Shown here: in pieces, positions 31,706 to 40,471 of the stretch | Numbering within the stretch: position 1 is the first letter of the stretch | Layout: every line of letters starts with the position of its first letter | Assembly: GCF_048541825.1 (NCBI RefSeq) | Contig: NZ_CP183332.1 | Location: forward strand, 3,472,001-3,536,000 | Direction of reading: 5' to 3' | DNA: 64,000 nt | DNA from: Caulobacter sp048541825 | GTDB lineage: Bacteria > Pseudomonadota > Alphaproteobacteria > Caulobacterales > Caulobacteraceae | Position numbers and translations under genes: made by a program | Notes under the pieces: generated by a model | Database searches by the model: none | What the model was told of the DNA's origin: nothing | What the model saw: the letters and a program-made list of their open reading frames with translations, nothing else

Positions 31706-32497
31706 TTAGTTCACAACCACACCCGCCGCGGCCGCCTGGCGGACCATGGCGACGGCGATCAGGCGGTCCCAGCCGACCAGCGACACCAGGTGCGCATAGA
31801 TCTGGGCCAGGGCGCCGTTGGTTTGCAGTTCGCGCAGCTTCTCGACCGGCAGGGCGTTCAGCTTCTCTTCCGACACGCCGTAATATTCGGCGACGGTCTG
31901 CGGCTGGCCCGGCTGGCCGGCTTCGTCGGTCGGGGTGAAGATGGCGGTCTTCAGTTCGAACAGGTCATTGTCCTTCAGCAGCTGCACGAACGAGTCGGTG
32001 CGGCGGCGTTCGGCTTCGAAGTCGTCGCAGAACTTGATGCAGTTCTGGGTGTATTCGGTGGGCTCGCCCTTTTCGTCGAACAGCTTGGTTTCGCCGGCTT
32101 CCGACAGCAGGCTGGAGCCCTTGTCGATGCAGACGATCAGGCGGTCCTGGCTTTCGTCATTGGCCAGCACGAAAGGATAGCGACGGATATAGGCGGGGAT
32201 GTAGACGCCCGCGTCGATCGAGCCGTCGGCGTTGACGAACAGGTTCTCGCCGTTGTTCAGGCCCATGACGGCCAGGGGCACGCGGTCGTCACCGGCGAAG
32301 ATCACCGGGAACGACAGGGCAGCCGGCGCGAACTCGGTGACCGTCAGCGGAACGGCGGTACCGGTCGAGGCAAAGCTGTAGGGCTTCTCGTTGTGGACGA
32401 GGGCGAGCTTGGCATGTTGCTCGCGGTTCAGCGGCTCAGGCGAGACGTAGAACAGAACGTTGCCGGAGATGCCGCCGGCGGTCTGAGTCGATTCCAT
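31706..32497 (-). CDS. SapC-family protein
   Basis: A 263-residue protein with the SapC (PF07277-type) opening VLFYVSPEPLNREQHAKLAL and VPLTVTEFAPAALSFPVIFAG, followed by YIPAYIRRYPFVLA. The family is widespread in Caulobacterales and is often encoded next to TonB-dependent receptors. The biochemical role is not established. It lies 165 bases downstream of the ZnuD-like receptor on the same strand and could be co-transcribed. No signal peptide is visible. Confidence 0.8.
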   Translation of the reverse strand: MESTQTAGGISGNVLFYVSPEPLNREQHAKLALVHNEKPYSFASTGTAVPLTVTEFAPAALSFPVIFAGDDRVPLAVMGLNNGENLFVNADGSIDAGVYIPAYIRRYPFVLANDESQDRLIVCIDKGSSLLSEAGETKLFDEKGEPTEYTQNCIKFCDDFEAERRRTDSFVQLLKDNDLFELKTAIFTPTDEAGQPGQPQTVAEYYGVSEEKLNALPVEKLRELQTNGALAQIYAHLVSLVGWDRLIAVAMVRQAAAAGVVVN

Positions 32498-32662
32498 GGA
32501 TAGCTCTACAAAAAAGCTGAAAGGGCGGACGCGCGAGCGGCCGTAAAGGGCTTGGCGCTTCTAGCCGATCCCAGGCGCCCCGGCAATCGACCCGTCCCGA
32601 CCGGGGATATCGCGGCCGCCCTTTCCACTGTCGAGCGAACGCCGTCCGCCCGACAAGGGTCT

Positions 32663-34699
32663 CTAGAAGCGCCAGGCGACGCCCGCGCGCACCGAACGGC
32701 CGGCCGACGGCGCGATGTCCTTGAGGAACGAGGCGTGCTCGCGGATCTCCGCGTCGGTCAGGTTGCGGCCGTCCAGGAACACCCGCAGCTGGCCGTCGCC
32801 CTTCGGCTTCCAGGCCACGGAGGCGTTCAGCACCGTATAGGCGTCGGTCGGCAGCTCGCCCTGGGCCACGCGGTTCTGCTCGCCGACACGACGGGCCTCG
32901 ACACGAGCGGTCCAGAAGCGGGCGTCATAGATCGCCCGGCCTGTCACCGAATAGGACGGGATGCGGGCCGGCGGACCCAGATCCGTCGCGCCGCGCACGA
33001 AGTCGCCAGAGGCTTCCAGGGTCAGGCTCTGGTCTTCCCTGCGCCAGGCCTTGTAGCTGCTCTCGACCTCGAAGCCCCGAAAGTCGGCCTTGGTCTGGAT
33101 GTACTGATAGACCGCCAGGCCGTCTTCCTCGGCGCCGGTCGGGCGCAGGTCGATGAAGCCGTCATACCGGGCGGTGAACAGGTGCAGGTCGGCGCTCAGG
33201 CGTGGGCCGGTATAGTGGGCGGTGGCCTCGACCGACCAGGCGGTTTCCTCGCCCAGATTCGCATCGCCGATCTCGAAGCCGCGCGTGGCCACGTGCGGGC
33301 CTTCGGCGAACAGTTCCGCTTCGGTCGGGGCGCGGCTGTTGCGCGACAGGGCCACGCCGAAGAACACCGCGTCCGACGGTCGGGTGAAGACCCCCAGCGA
33401 GCCGGAAATGTTGGTGAAGTCGGCCTGGCCTTTCAGGCTGTCCAGATCGCGATAATCGATGCGCAGACCGCCCTCATAGCCCCAGCCGGCCTTCTCGACC
33501 CGCTGCTGGGTGAAGGCGCCATACTCGGTGATCTGCGTCTTGGGCACATAGGCCTCGGCGCCCTGGGCGTCGAAGTTGCGGCGCAGGGCCTGGACGCCCA
33601 CCGCGCCCTTCCAGCCGCCGCGCTCGGTCTGGACAAGTTCCAGGCGGCCCTCATAGCCGTCGGACATGAACTTGGTGCCGACCGCGTCGCCCTCGAACTC
33701 GGTGTGCTCATAGTCGGCCTGTCCAGCTGAGGCGCGCAGCTTGGCGAAGGGGCCGAAGGGCTTGTTGTACTCGCCGCGCAGGTCGATGCGGGTCTGGGTC
33801 AGGCCGATGGTGACCGGCCCTTCCGCCTCGACGCCCGGCTCCTCGTGGGCGTGGCCGGGGACCCCGTAGGTCGTGTCAGTCTTCTTGACCGAGACGCCGA
33901 TGAAACCGTCGGCGCCGACATAGGAGACGCCCGCCCCGATGGCGTCGAGATCCACCGCCGTATTGGCAAGCTTGCCGCCGCCGCCCTCGGCGGTCTCGCC
34001 TTCGGAGGCCAGCAGGCGACGGGATTCGGCGAAGACCGGAATTTCATAGTCGTCCGCAACGCGCTTCAGGCCGTCCAGGGTGAGGACCAGCGGGCCGACC
34101 GCCGCATGGATGGCGCCGGAGACCGCATAGCTGTCATCGCCCGTCGCGCCCGAGGCCAGTAGCCGGCCGCTATAGCCGCCTTCCGGGGCGCGGCTGGCAA
34201 TGCGGTCGTCGATGATATTGATCACCCCGCCGATGGCCGAGCCGCCATAGGCCAGGGCCGCCGGGCCGCGCAGCACCTCAATGCGCTCGGCCTCGCCGGG
34301 ATCGGTGGCCACCTGGTGGTCGGGCGACAGGGCGCTGGCGTCGATCTGGCCCACGCCATTGGTCAGCACCTGAACGCGGGGACCGGCCAGGCCGCGCACC
34401 ACCGGACGGCTGGCGCCGGCGCCGAAGGCGGTCGAGCGCACGCCGGGCATGCCGCTGAGCAGGTCGCCCAGGCCACTGGGCGGAGCAAGATCCAGATCGG
34501 TGCGGTCGACGATCGCGACACTGGCAGTCAGGTTATCGGCCGACACCGCATAGGGGGCGGCGGTGACGACCACCTTGGAGACCTCGGCGTCCTCCACGGC
34601 CGCCGGCGCGGTGGCGGCAGGCGCCACTTCAGCCTGGGCGGTGGCGGCGACAGTCAAGGCCAGCAGGCTGACGGCGGAGAAACAAGCACGACGAAGCAT
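32663..34699 (-). CDS. ZnuD-like TonB-dependent receptor, probably for zinc
   Basis: A 678-residue outer-membrane receptor. The signal peptide is residues 1-24. The plug includes SKVVVTAAPY, LSGMPGVRSTAFGAGASRPV and IEVLRGPAALAYGGSAIGGV. Loop and barrel segments such as YGVPGHAHEEPGVE and ADYEHTEFEGDAVGTKF resemble ZnuD, where His and acidic residues capture zinc. The C-terminus ends in the aromatic AWRF. I chose the ATG at 34699 for its signal peptide. The start lies 45 bases from a perfect Zur-type palindrome, which supports zinc as the ligand. Confidence 0.85.
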   Translation of the reverse strand: MLRRACFSAVSLLALTVAATAQAEVAPAATAPAAVEDAEVSKVVVTAAPYAVSADNLTASVAIVDRTDLDLAPPSGLGDLLSGMPGVRSTAFGAGASRPVVRGLAGPRVQVLTNGVGQIDASALSPDHQVATDPGEAERIEVLRGPAALAYGGSAIGGVINIIDDRIASRAPEGGYSGRLLASGATGDDSYAVSGAIHAAVGPLVLTLDGLKRVADDYEIPVFAESRRLLASEGETAEGGGGKLANTAVDLDAIGAGVSYVGADGFIGVSVKKTDTTYGVPGHAHEEPGVEAEGPVTIGLTQTRIDLRGEYNKPFGPFAKLRASAGQADYEHTEFEGDAVGTKFMSDGYEGRLELVQTERGGWKGAVGVQALRRNFDAQGAEAYVPKTQITEYGAFTQQRVEKAGWGYEGGLRIDYRDLDSLKGQADFTNISGSLGVFTRPSDAVFFGVALSRNSRAPTEAELFAEGPHVATRGFEIGDANLGEETAWSVEATAHYTGPRLSADLHLFTARYDGFIDLRPTGAEEDGLAVYQYIQTKADFRGFEVESSYKAWRREDQSLTLEASGDFVRGATDLGPPARIPSYSVTGRAIYDARFWTARVEARRVGEQNRVAQGELPTDAYTVLNASVAWKPKGDGQLRVFLDGRNLTDAEIREHASFLKDIAPSAGRSVRAGVAWRF

Positions 34700-34743
34700 C
34701 GAACAATCCTGAACCTTGACCGGGGTAACGGCCTCGGTTGAGG

Positions 34744-34758
34744 TGTTATGAAATAACA
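34744..34758. promoter_or_regulatory. Zur-type box
   Basis: TGTTAT-GAA-ATAACA is a perfect inverted repeat, close to the alphaproteobacterial Zur pattern GTTAT-AT rich-ATAAC. It lies 45 bases upstream of the ZnuD-like gene, where a bound repressor would block the promoter. No other Fur-family box was noticed in the window. Confidence 0.7.
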
Positions 34759-34832
34759 TATCGACTCGTCAAGCGGCTTCGCGCTCAATCTGCCACCTTG
34801 AGCCCGGTGCCCGAAAGCGGCGCAGGTTTAGC

Positions 34833-35711
34833 CTAGACCGGACGCGGGCTGGCCAGCGCACCATAAAGATCCGGGCGCCGGTCGCGGAAGAAGCCCCAGG
34901 CCGCGCGGTGGGTCTGCAGGTAGTCGAGATCGAACGACGCCGCCACCAGGCCCTCGTCGTCGCGGCCCAGCTCGCTGACCAGATCACCGCGATGGTCGGC
35001 GATGAAGCTGGAGCCATAGAACTGCTGGCCGCCATTGGGGTAGTTTTCCCAGGGCTCGAAGCCGATGCGGTTGGCACCGATCACCGGGATCACATTGCTG
35101 ACCGCATGCCCTTGCATGGCCCGCTGCCACGGCAGGGTGGTGTTCAGCGTCGGGTCATGCGGCTCGCTGCCGATGGCGGTCGGATAGAACAGCGCCTCGG
35201 CCCCCATCAGCGCCATGGCGCGCGCCGCCTCAGGATACCACTGGTCCCAGCAGATGCCGACGCCCAGACGGCCAAAACGCGTGTCCCAGACCTTGAAGCC
35301 GGTGTCGCCGGGCCGGAAATAGTACTTCTCCTGGTAGCCGGGACCGTCGGGGATATGGCTCTTGCGATAGAGGCCCAGCATCGCGCCGTCGGCGTCGGCC
35401 ATGACCACGCTGTTGAAATAGTGCGGGCCTTCGCGCTCGAAGATCGAGATCGGGATCACCACGCCCAGCTCGCCGGCCAGGGGCGCGATGGCCTTGACCA
35501 CCGGATGCTCCCGCCACGGATGGGCCTCGGCGAACCACTTTTCTTCCTGGGTCACGCAGAAATACGGCCCCTGGAACAGCTCGGACGGCAGGATCACCTG
35601 CGCCCCGCCGGCGGCGGCCTCACGGATAAAGCCCTCGGTCTTCTTGATATTGGCCTGCAGATCCATCCCGTAAGAGGTCTGGATCGCGGCGACGTTCAGG
35701 GTCCGGGTCAT
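34833..35711 (-). CDS. aguB: N-carbamoylputrescine amidase
   Basis: A 292-residue nitrilase-superfamily enzyme that hydrolyses N-carbamoylputrescine to putrescine, CO2 and ammonia. The Glu-Lys-Cys triad is visible as LPSELFQGPYF (Glu), YRKSHIPDGPGYQEKYYF (Lys) and GVGICWDQWYPEAAR (Cys). It begins within the last bases of aguA (ATGA overlap), so agmatine degradation is made from one transcript. Length and motif order match AguB. Confidence 0.93.
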   Translation of the reverse strand: MTRTLNVAAIQTSYGMDLQANIKKTEGFIREAAAGGAQVILPSELFQGPYFCVTQEEKWFAEAHPWREHPVVKAIAPLAGELGVVIPISIFEREGPHYFNSVVMADADGAMLGLYRKSHIPDGPGYQEKYYFRPGDTGFKVWDTRFGRLGVGICWDQWYPEAARAMALMGAEALFYPTAIGSEPHDPTLNTTLPWQRAMQGHAVSNVIPVIGANRIGFEPWENYPNGGQQFYGSSFIADHRGDLVSELGRDDEGLVAASFDLDYLQTHRAAWGFFRDRRPDLYGALASPRPV

Positions 35712-36709
35712 GCGGGCTCCTGCTGGCTGATGCAGTGGAACGAGCCGCCGCCGGTCAGGATCGCGGTCGAGGGCAGGCCGATGACCTCGCGCTCGGGGAA
35801 CAGGCCCTGGATCACCTCGACGGCGAAGGCCCCGGACTCCTGCGCATAGATCGGGACGATCACCGCCTCATTGGCGATCAGGAAGTTCATGTGCGAGGCC
35901 GGGATCGGCTCACCGTCCTCGTCGAGGATCCGGCCCGGCGACGGGATGCGCACCACCTGCAGGGGCGAGCCTCGGCTGTCGGTCATGCCGGCCAGGGTGC
36001 GGGCGGCGTCGGCATAGACCTCGGCATTGGGATCATCGGCTCCGAAGGCCATCGGACAGGCCACAACGCCGGGCGCGACGAAGCGGGCCAGGTTGTCGAT
36101 ATGGCCGTCGGTGTGGTCGTTCAGCAGGCCATCGCCCAGCCACAGCACCTTCTTGACGCCCAGCGCCTTGGACAGCGCCGCGAAGGCCTTGGCCTCGTCG
36201 AAGTCGCCGTTGCGGTTCTCGTTGAGCAGGCACTGGCGGGTGCTGAGCACCGTGCCCAGGCCGTCATGGTCCAGCGAGCCGCCCTCCAGCACGAAGCTGT
36301 TGCGGGTCAGGGGCGTGCCCGAGGCGGCCGCGATCTGCTCGGCGACGATGTCGTCGCCCTCCATCTCGAACTTGCCGCCCCAGCCGTTGAACTCGAAACC
36401 GGCGGCGACCGGGCCGTCGGGGGTCTCGACATAGATCGGGCCGGTGTCGCGCAGCCAGATGTCGCCGAACGTGCCGCGCACGATCTCGACCGTGGTGTCG
36501 GCCAGCAGGGCCCTGGCGGCGGCCTCGGCTTCGTCGCCCACCACCATCAGCCGCACGCGCTCGGCGCCGGGGCCGGCCAGGGCGCGGGCCAAATCGGCGA
36601 CCTCCTTCTGGGCGACCGGCAGGTCTTCGCGCCACAGTTCGGCGTGGCTGGGAAAGCCCACCCACATCGCACGGTGCGGCGCCCACTCGGCGGGAACGGT
36701 CGGGGTCAT
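35708..36709 (-). CDS. aguA: Agmatine deiminase
   Basis: A 333-residue guanidino-group-modifying enzyme that converts agmatine to N-carbamoylputrescine. Typical segments are PAEWAPHRAMWVGFPSHAELW, IWLRDTGPIYV, FNGWGGKF, LEGGSLDHDGLGTVLSTRQCLLN and the catalytic cysteine in GGGSFHCISQQ near the C-terminus. I chose the ATG at 36709 because homology begins at MTPTVPAEWAPH. It is the first gene of the aguA-aguB pair. Confidence 0.93.
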   Translation of the reverse strand: MTPTVPAEWAPHRAMWVGFPSHAELWREDLPVAQKEVADLARALAGPGAERVRLMVVGDEAEAAARALLADTTVEIVRGTFGDIWLRDTGPIYVETPDGPVAAGFEFNGWGGKFEMEGDDIVAEQIAAASGTPLTRNSFVLEGGSLDHDGLGTVLSTRQCLLNENRNGDFDEAKAFAALSKALGVKKVLWLGDGLLNDHTDGHIDNLARFVAPGVVACPMAFGADDPNAEVYADAARTLAGMTDSRGSPLQVVRIPSPGRILDEDGEPIPASHMNFLIANEAVIVPIYAQESGAFAVEVIQGLFPEREVIGLPSTAILTGGGSFHCISQQEPA

Positions 36710-36812
36710 GTGTCGAAAGCCTGGATCACTAGGGGTGGCGCAGATGGCCCCTGGAGGACCGGGGGTCAAGCAGGGGTTCTAGCAAATGACGTTTTCTAAC
36801 AGATGGGGGCGA

Positions 36813-36850
36813 CAAAACAAAAAGGGCGGCCCGTTGCGGGGCCGCCCTTC
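36813..36850 (-). terminator. Terminator of the Oar-like receptor gene
   Basis: On the minus strand AAGGGCGGCCC / GGGCCGCCCTT with loop CGCAAC is followed by TTTGTTTTG. It lies 25 bases after the stop. Confidence 0.85.
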
Positions 36851-36874
36851 CTGTTCGTCGAGGTGACGGGTTCG

Positions 36875-39800
36875 TTAGAACTCGTAACGCAGCGAGATCT
36901 GCATGGTCCACAGCGAGTTTTTGACATCGCCGCGGGTCTTGGTGATCGAAGTCGGAACCAGCGAATACACATAGGCCGGGCAGGTGGCATTGGCCGTGGA
37001 GGCCAGAGCGGCGCCGTTGGCGGCAACGCAGCCGACGCGGGCCAGGGTGGTGGCGTCGCCGTATTCCTCGACCTTGCCCCAATCGCGATCGATCAGGTTC
37101 AGCAGGTTGCGGATGTCGAACTGGACCTTCAGCTTGTGGCCGTCGATCAGGGTCGGCAGTTCCTGGCTGAGCTGCAGGTCGACGCGGTTCAGGTCCTTGT
37201 TGGTGTTCGAATACTTCTCAAGGATGCCCGGCTTCAGGCCGAACTGGTTCACATAACCGATGAACCGGTCGCGGTTGGCGGCGTCGATGAAGAAGACGTT
37301 GCCGATCTGCAGGTCAGCGGTGTTGGTGTCGCCCTTGATGTCCGGCACGTACAGCAGCTGTGCGGCGCGGTTCACACCAAACACCGGGCTACGGCCCGAA
37401 GCGGCGTCGCCCATGGTGAAGCCGAAGGGACGACCCGAGGTACGCTCAGCAAACAGGGAGATGCGCGTCTCGTTGTCGCCGAAGAACTTCTTCCGGTAAC
37501 CGGCTTCCAGCTTGTAGCGGTCCTTGATCTCTTCCAGGGCGGTGCCATAGGCATCGCGGGCCGGATCCAGGCCGGCCGGAACGCTGTTGTACAGCGAGCC
37601 GGCGGTGGTGCCGAAGCGCAGACCGGCGTTCGACTCGTCGATGTTCTGACGGGCATAGCCGAAGCCCAGGTCCAGGCCGAAGTCGAAGGACTTGGACAGA
37701 CCGACGCCGAAGGTGAAGGCTTCACCCTTGTCGATGTTGTTGGTGATCAGGTCGCGGTTGTCGCCGGGGTTGACCGAAGACACGCCCTGGGCGGCGCGGG
37801 CCGTGGACGACAGGGTCAGACCGTCATAACGAGGACGGCCGTCCGGGGTCAGGGCGCGCTGGCCGTTGATCACCAGCGGCTGGGCGCGGGTATCAACGAA
37901 GGTCACGGCGTCCTGGGCCTGGGTGGCTACATACTGAACGTCCAGGTTCCAGCCGTCATACACTTCCCAGTTGGCGCCGAAGTACAGCTTCCATTCGGCC
38001 GGCAGTTGGAAGGCCGGGTTCAGGGCGATGACTTCGTTGGTCGGGTTGATGCCCGGGGTGCCGGCCAGGGTGCCTTCCTGGAACGACTTCACCAGGGTCG
38101 GGATCTGATACCCGAAGCCCGAGAAGCTGTTGAGGTTGTCCAGGGCGGCGGCGCCGACAGCGGCGTTGAAGCCAGGCGTGACCGACGCCGAGGTCGAGGA
38201 TTCCAGATAGCCGTTGGCGCCGGTGCAGTTCGACGCGGCGGTGATGCAGCGGCGGATGGTGGTGCCGGCGATCTCATAGCCGTTGTTGTAGAACGGGGTG
38301 GCGAAAAGCACTTCGGGCTGGCCGCCCGAGAACAGGCCAAAGCCGGCGTTCAGCTTGAGGCTGTCGGTCACGCGCCAGGTCGCCGAGACGCGCGGCATCA
38401 GGATGCTCAGGCCGTCCAGGGTCTTGGCGTTGGTGAAGCCGTTGCGGGCCACGAAGTTCGGGTTGGTGGCCGGAACGTCGTCCATCTTGATCCAGTCGAA
38501 GCGGAAGCCCGCCGTGACCTTGATGTCGTCCGTGACGTCCAGCGAGTCCTGGGCGTACAGCGAGTGCATCCAGTACTTGAAGTCGGCGGCGGCGTCGTTG
38601 GCCTTGCCGGTGACCGAGTTGCTGTAGGTCAGCGAGTTGGCGCGGCCGGCCGAGAAGTCGGCGATCGAGTCGAAGTAGTAGGTGCCGCGCGAGTTCGGCA
38701 CGAACACGTTGAACACTTCCTTGTTCGAGCCCTGATAGCCGAACTTGAAGACGTGATCGTCGAGCGAGTAGGTGGCCGTGCCCTGGAACACCGCTTCCTG
38801 GATGTCCAGCTGATTGGCGTGACGGAAGGCGTCAGGTCCGAAGCGCACCGACGAGAAGCCGCTGGCGCAGCTGGTGAGCGTCGAGTTGGTCGGGGCGCTG
38901 TCGGCGGTCGGGGCCGTACAGATGGTCACGTCCGAATAGTTTTGACCGCTCTTGGGGTTCTGGCCCTTGACCCAGTCGCGATAGGTGGCGCGAACGGTCG
39001 TCGACAGACGGTCAGTCCAGTCCGAGTTGATCTCGAGGGTGGTGCCCTCGTCGAGATAGGTCGCGTCGTACCAGTGCGAGTCGAGGGCAGCGGTGGTGGT
39101 GCCCAGGTCGGTCCGCGAGGTGAACAGCGACTCGGCGCGGCGATAGCTGAGGCTGGCGCGGTGCTGGTCGTTGATGTTCCAGTCGATCTTGGCCGAGTAC
39201 TTCTCGTCGGTGACCGGGGTGGAGCGCAGGATGGAGCCGGCGGCGAAGTCGCTGGCGTAGGCGCTGTTATAGATGCCGACGACCTGGTCGATCGTGGCCT
39301 GGCTCAGGTTGTTGGCGAAGGGCGTCGCGAAACCCGCGCCGGCCGGACCGGTGCCGGTGACGTCAAGGGTTTGGTACTTTTCGTACGAGCCGGCGAAGAA
39401 CAGCTTGTCCTTCCAGATCGGGCCCGACAGGAAGCCGCCATAGTTCTTCTGGCTGATCAGCGGCGTGATGCGCTGGCTGCCGATGTGGCGACCGATCAGG
39501 CCTTCATTAAGATAGTTGACGAAGGCGCTGCCGTGGAAGTCATTGCCGCCCGAGCGCAGGACGATGTTCAGGGCGCCGCCCGTGAACGAGCCGTTCTCGA
39601 CGTCGGTGGGGACGGCGGCAACGCTGAACTGCTCAACGGCATCCAGCGAGATCGGGCCGCGCGCGGTGGGCAGGCCACCGGTTTCCAGGCCGTAGGGGTC
39701 CTGGGCGGCGACGCCGTCGATGGTGATGCGGTTGGTGCGCGGGTTCGAGCCGGCGATCGAGATGCCGCCATCGTTGCGGACGTTCTGCGAGACCAGGATG

Positions 39801-40282
39801 TCGCGGCGCGCCAGATCACGGACGTCGCGGTTGATCGAGACGACGGCTTCGATGGCGTCGCGGTTCAGGACAGTCTTGGGACCGGTTTCGCTGGTGCCAG
39901 CGGCCGAGGCGGTGACCACCACGGCTTCGACCGCAGTCGAGGCCAGGTCGATATCGACGCGCTGGGTGTCGGCCAGCGTCAGATAGACGTCCGAGACCTT
40001 CTTGCTATCCAGGCCCGGGGCCTGGACGGTGATTTCGTAGGGGCCGCCGACGCGGAGGCCGCGGGCGTCATAGGTGCCGTTGGCACCCGAAACCGTGGTC
40101 GAGCGCGTGCCCGACGGGGTGTGAACGATGGTGACGGCGGCGCCGGCGACCGGCGCTCCGCCTTCACCTGTCACCGCACCGCGGACGGCTGCGGTTGTTT
40201 CCTGAGCGTAAACCGCGCTGGACGCGGCGAGCGCGAGCACGGTAAGGGCTGCCCCACCGGCGAGCCTTTTCATCGAAATCAT
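36875..40282 (-). CDS. Oar-like TonB-dependent receptor with N-terminal carboxypeptidase-regulatory domain
   Basis: A 1135-residue outer-membrane protein. The signal peptide is residues 1-27 (VYA-QET). Residues about 30-115 form a CarboxypepD_reg-like Ig fold (AAVRGAVTGEGGAPVAGAAVTI...ANGTYDARGLRVGGPYEITV). A plug follows with NRDAIEAVVSINRDVRDLARRDI, then a large barrel ending LWTMQISLRYEF. This architecture is that of the Oar branch, which takes up peptides or other large substrates. The frame continues far upstream, but a signal peptide only exists from the ATG at 40282. A terminator follows. The substrate is unknown. Confidence 0.88.
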   Translation of the reverse strand: MISMKRLAGGAALTVLALAASSAVYAQETTAAVRGAVTGEGGAPVAGAAVTIVHTPSGTRSTTVSGANGTYDARGLRVGGPYEITVQAPGLDSKKVSDVYLTLADTQRVDIDLASTAVEAVVVTASAAGTSETGPKTVLNRDAIEAVVSINRDVRDLARRDILVSQNVRNDGGISIAGSNPRTNRITIDGVAAQDPYGLETGGLPTARGPISLDAVEQFSVAAVPTDVENGSFTGGALNIVLRSGGNDFHGSAFVNYLNEGLIGRHIGSQRITPLISQKNYGGFLSGPIWKDKLFFAGSYEKYQTLDVTGTGPAGAGFATPFANNLSQATIDQVVGIYNSAYASDFAAGSILRSTPVTDEKYSAKIDWNINDQHRASLSYRRAESLFTSRTDLGTTTAALDSHWYDATYLDEGTTLEINSDWTDRLSTTVRATYRDWVKGQNPKSGQNYSDVTICTAPTADSAPTNSTLTSCASGFSSVRFGPDAFRHANQLDIQEAVFQGTATYSLDDHVFKFGYQGSNKEVFNVFVPNSRGTYYFDSIADFSAGRANSLTYSNSVTGKANDAAADFKYWMHSLYAQDSLDVTDDIKVTAGFRFDWIKMDDVPATNPNFVARNGFTNAKTLDGLSILMPRVSATWRVTDSLKLNAGFGLFSGGQPEVLFATPFYNNGYEIAGTTIRRCITAASNCTGANGYLESSTSASVTPGFNAAVGAAALDNLNSFSGFGYQIPTLVKSFQEGTLAGTPGINPTNEVIALNPAFQLPAEWKLYFGANWEVYDGWNLDVQYVATQAQDAVTFVDTRAQPLVINGQRALTPDGRPRYDGLTLSSTARAAQGVSSVNPGDNRDLITNNIDKGEAFTFGVGLSKSFDFGLDLGFGYARQNIDESNAGLRFGTTAGSLYNSVPAGLDPARDAYGTALEEIKDRYKLEAGYRKKFFGDNETRISLFAERTSGRPFGFTMGDAASGRSPVFGVNRAAQLLYVPDIKGDTNTADLQIGNVFFIDAANRDRFIGYVNQFGLKPGILEKYSNTNKDLNRVDLQLSQELPTLIDGHKLKVQFDIRNLLNLIDRDWGKVEEYGDATTLARVGCVAANGAALASTANATCPAYVYSLVPTSITKTRGDVKNSLWTMQISLRYEF

Positions 40283-40471
40283 TGCAATCCCCTTATTCCG
40301 GCGCGCTCTCGATAGAAAAGAGAAACATCGCACCCATGTTAGCGGCTTCCTTAGCCGGGGATTTCGAAGGTTTGGTGACGGAAAGGCCACGGCGGGCCAC
40401 AAACCCTCCGCCATCGGCGCCTTTGCAACACATTTGGTCAGGAGTTTCTTACTTGTGCCGGAGAACTCAGC

